Shown here: positions 14,206 through 15,690 of the stretch, one piece after another
How positions within the stretch are numbered: the stretch's first letter is position 1
How the letters are laid out: every line of letters starts with the position of its first letter
Assembly: GCA_964446435.1 (NCBI GenBank)
Contig: CAYUOS010000071.1
Coordinates: 1-15,690 of the forward strand
Source of the DNA: SLNP01 sp964446435
Lineage (GTDB): Bacteria > Bacteroidota > Bacteroidia > Bacteroidales > VadinHA17
Direction of reading: 5' to 3'
Length of the DNA stretch: 15,690 nucleotides
Notes under the pieces: generated by a model
Told to the model about the DNA's origin: nothing
Database searches by the model: none
What the model saw: the letters and a program-made list of their open reading frames with translations, nothing else
Position numbers and translations under genes: made by a program

Positions 14206-14556
14206 CTACCGGCTCATTGTCACACCCACTGAACCAATATTGCCGCCAAGTGGAGGATTCATCTTTCTGATTCTTACGGTAGCTTTTTTTATACCCGGCA
14301 GATTAGCGTAGAGAGCATCGAGTATACGTTTGGCGATATGCTCGAGCAGGTACGATTTCTTCTCCATCTCGGCCTTTATTGTTCTGAATGCCATCTGGTA
14401 ATCGGTAGCATCCTCCAGCCTGTCTGTCTCCCCTGCCCTTTCCATTTCAACCTCCATCTCAAGGTCAACAAGAAAGCGGTTCCCTACTATCTGTTCCTCA
14501 CGATAGTGACCATGAAAGGCGTAGAACTCCATGTTCTCAATAACAATTGTACCCAT
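14206..14556 (-). CDS. folB: Dihydroneopterin aldolase FolB
   Basis: 116 residues from the ATG at 14556 (M-G-T-I-V-I-E-N-M-E-F-Y-A-F-H-G). FolB splits 7,8-dihydroneopterin into 6-hydroxymethyl-dihydropterin and glycolaldehyde in folate synthesis, in the cytoplasm. Visible family elements are F-H-G-H-Y-x-E-E-Q (15-22), A-T-D-Y53 and V-R-I-R-K98-x-N-P-P, with Y53 and K98 falling at the same numbers as the catalytic Tyr and Lys of the E. coli enzyme, which supports the start. The open frame extends 11 codons further to 14589, but a -7 box at 14583-14576 lies within that extension. Divergent from glnS, sharing a 124-bp promoter region. Confidence 0.9.
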   Translation of the reverse strand: MGTIVIENMEFYAFHGHYREEQIVGNRFLVDLEMEVEMERAGETDRLEDATDYQMAFRTIKAEMEKKSYLLEHIAKRILDALYANLPGIKKATVRIRKMNPPLGGNIGSVGVTMSR

Positions 14557-14575
14557 ATGACATAATTGAGCAGAC

Positions 14576-14583
14576 CAAATATA
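14576..14583 (-). promoter_or_regulatory. -7 box of folB
   Basis: On the minus strand TATATTTG (14583-14576) matches TAnnTTTG exactly and predicts a leader of about 14 nt before the ATG at 14556. The same octamer precedes the two-component operon at 11870-11863. Confidence 0.55.
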
Positions 14584-14646
14584 CAACAAGAGGTTAAATT
14601 CCCGAATTTTACCCCCTGATAATTAATACGGCTACTGAAACTGTTG

Positions 14647-14654
14647 TATTTTTG
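14647..14654 (+). promoter_or_regulatory. -7 box of glnS
   Basis: TATTTTTG (14647-14654) matches TAnnTTTG exactly; transcription would begin near 14660, about 20 nt before the ATG at 14681. No good -33 element is visible. Confidence 0.5.
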
Positions 14655-14680
14655 CAACTGTTTTGAAAGATTTATCCAAG

Positions 14681-15690
14681 ATGAGATCTACCGAGGAACC
14701 CACAGGCGAACGCACCGCGAGCCTCAACTTTATTGAAGCGATAATTGAAAATGACCTCAGGGAAGGCAAAAACGGCGGGACGGTTGTTACCCGGTTCCCC
14801 CCTGAGCCAAATGGTTACCTGCATATAGGACATGCAAAGGCTATCTGCCTTGACTTTGGAATGGCCGCGAAGTACGGCGGCAAATGCAATCTACGCTTCG
14901 ACGACACAAACCCCATCAAAGAGGAACAGGAATATATAGATGCGATCAAGGAGGATGTCAAATGGCTAGGGTTCGACTGGGAGGACAGGGAATTCTATGC
15001 ATCTTACTATTTCGTGCAACTATACGAATTTGCTGTCGATCTGATTAAGCGCGGACTCGCCTATGTTGACGACCAGAGTTCCGAGGCCATTGCAGCACAG
15101 AAGGGAACGCCGACGCAACCCGGGCAGCATAGTCCGTACCGTGAGCGTACTGTTGAGGAGAACCTCGATCTGTTTGAAAGGATGAACAAGGGTGAGTTTC
15201 CCGAGGGAGCCCGGGTGCTTAGGGCTAAAATCGACATGGCATCACCCAACATGCACATGCGCGACCCGGTTATCTACCGTATCATCAATGCTCCTCATCA
15301 CCGTACCGGTACAGACTGGAAAGTCTACCCGATGTATGATTTTGCACACGGACAGAGTGACTATTTCGAAGGCATAACCCACTCGCTCTGCACTCTTGAA
15401 TTTGAGGTACACCGGCCCCTTTATGACTGGTTTATTGACAAGCTTAAAACCGGTGAGTACCGGCCGCGACAGATAGAATTCAACCGTCTCAACCTCACCT
15501 ACACGGTGATGAGCAAAAGACTTCTGTTGCAACTTGTCAATGAGCGGAAGGTAAATGGCTGGGACGACCCGCGCATGCCAACCCTTTCTGGAATGCGGCG
15601 CCGTGGATATACCCCTGAAGCTATTCCAAAACTTCTTAAAAGCGAGCTTTCAAAAATAAACAATCACTCTTTTTGCCGCAATGCGGCATA
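14681..15690 (+). CDS. glnS: Glutaminyl-tRNA synthetase, N-terminal part (cut by window end)
   Basis: Open from the ATG at 14681 to the window edge, 336 codons; the full enzyme is about 550 residues. Class I synthetase features are P-P-E-P-N-G-Y-L-H48-I-G-H (HIGH motif), L-R-F-D-D-T-N-P (71-78), Y-D-F-A-H-G-Q-S-D (219-227, a strand of the glutamine/adenylate pocket) and V-M-S-K-R (276-280, KMSKS equivalent). G-W-D-D-P-R-M-P-T-L-S-G-M-R-R-R-G-Y (293-310) is the anticodon-proximal signature separating GlnRS from GluRS. It charges tRNA-Gln with glutamine. From about residue 316 (base 15626) the translation departs from what the family normally shows after G-Y-T-P-E-A-I, and the last 15 bases of coding sequence are a perfect hairpin, so the final 65 bases may be unreliable. 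Confidence 0.93.
   Translation, partial: MRSTEEPTGERTASLNFIEAIIENDLREGKNGGTVVTRFPPEPNGYLHIGHAKAICLDFGMAAKYGGKCNLRFDDTNPIKEEQEYIDAIKEDVKWLGFDWEDREFYASYYFVQLYEFAVDLIKRGLAYVDDQSSEAIAAQKGTPTQPGQHSPYRERTVEENLDLFERMNKGEFPEGARVLRAKIDMASPNMHMRDPVIYRIINAPHHRTGTDWKVYPMYDFAHGQSDYFEGITHSLCTLEFEVHRPLYDWFIDKLKTGEYRPRQIEFNRLNLTYTVMSKRLLLQLVNERKVNGWDDPRMPTLSGMRRRGYTPEAIPKLLKSELSKINNHSFCRNAA
15674..15688. repeat. Perfect hairpin at the window end
   Basis: TGCCGCA (15674-15680) and TGCGGCA (15682-15688) are exact reverse complements around one base, two bases from the edge. It lies inside the glnS frame, where no hairpin is expected, which suggests an assembly-end artefact or a breakpoint. Confidence 0.5.

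Noticed and set aside
1..15690. CRISPR arrays, IS elements, prophage, toxin-antitoxin or defence genes
   Set aside because: No regularly spaced repeats, transposase or integrase motifs, or defence-associated domains were seen; all sizeable frames are explained by the listed genes.

Overview
The window is an ordinary-looking chromosomal segment (or metagenomic contig) of a Bacteroidota bacterium, probably Bacteroidales or a close relative. Reasons: promoter-like boxes of the Bacteroidota form TAnnTTTG sit just upstream of several genes while strong Shine-Dalgarno sequences are scarce; many exported proteins have signal peptides ending in A-Q; and the gene content (DUF4382 lipoprotein, M64 peptidase, B12-binding MerR regulator, SulP-STAS transporter, glutaminyl-tRNA synthetase next to folB) fits that phylum. 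There is no phage, IS element, CRISPR array or toxin-antitoxin pair. Both ends cut genes.

Layout. 1-399: C-terminal end of a ChaN-like protein. 411-1298 (-): MerR regulator with a B12-binding domain that keeps the residues of light-sensing CarH/LitR proteins. 1299-1487: regulatory spacer with nested repeats and a tRNA promoter. 1488-1558: tRNA-Cys, followed by a 124-bp nested inverted repeat that terminates both the tRNA and the convergent SulP transporter gene (1689-3398, -). 3607-5244 (+): long nucleotide-sugar dehydrogenase with an unusual cofactor-binding loop. 5256-7408 (-): compact membrane-lipid operon of a CDP-alcohol phosphatidyltransferase, a TSUP (TauE/SafE) transporter and a CdsA-type cytidylyltransferase. 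7533-8372 (-): DUF4382 lipoprotein with its own terminator. 8442-8561 (+): what looks like the decayed start of an exported-protein gene.

8533-11836 (-): the most distinctive block, four tightly spaced genes encoding a small secreted, very basic, low-complexity protein, a predicted outer-membrane beta-barrel protein, an OmpR-type response regulator and a sensor histidine kinase. A good promoter -7 box precedes the first gene. The arrangement suggests an envelope-sensing module in which the regulators are made together with two exported proteins of unknown function. Divergent from it is a secreted M64-type metallopeptidase (12038-13285, +), which faces a convergent OmpA-family protein (13308-14108, -). 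folB (14206-14556, -) and glnS (14681 to the edge, +) diverge from a shared promoter region.

Several starts are set downstream of the longest open frame because a signal peptide, promoter box or family alignment demands it (11836, 12038, 14108, 14556). All functional statements rest on motif recognition by eye; no database search was possible.
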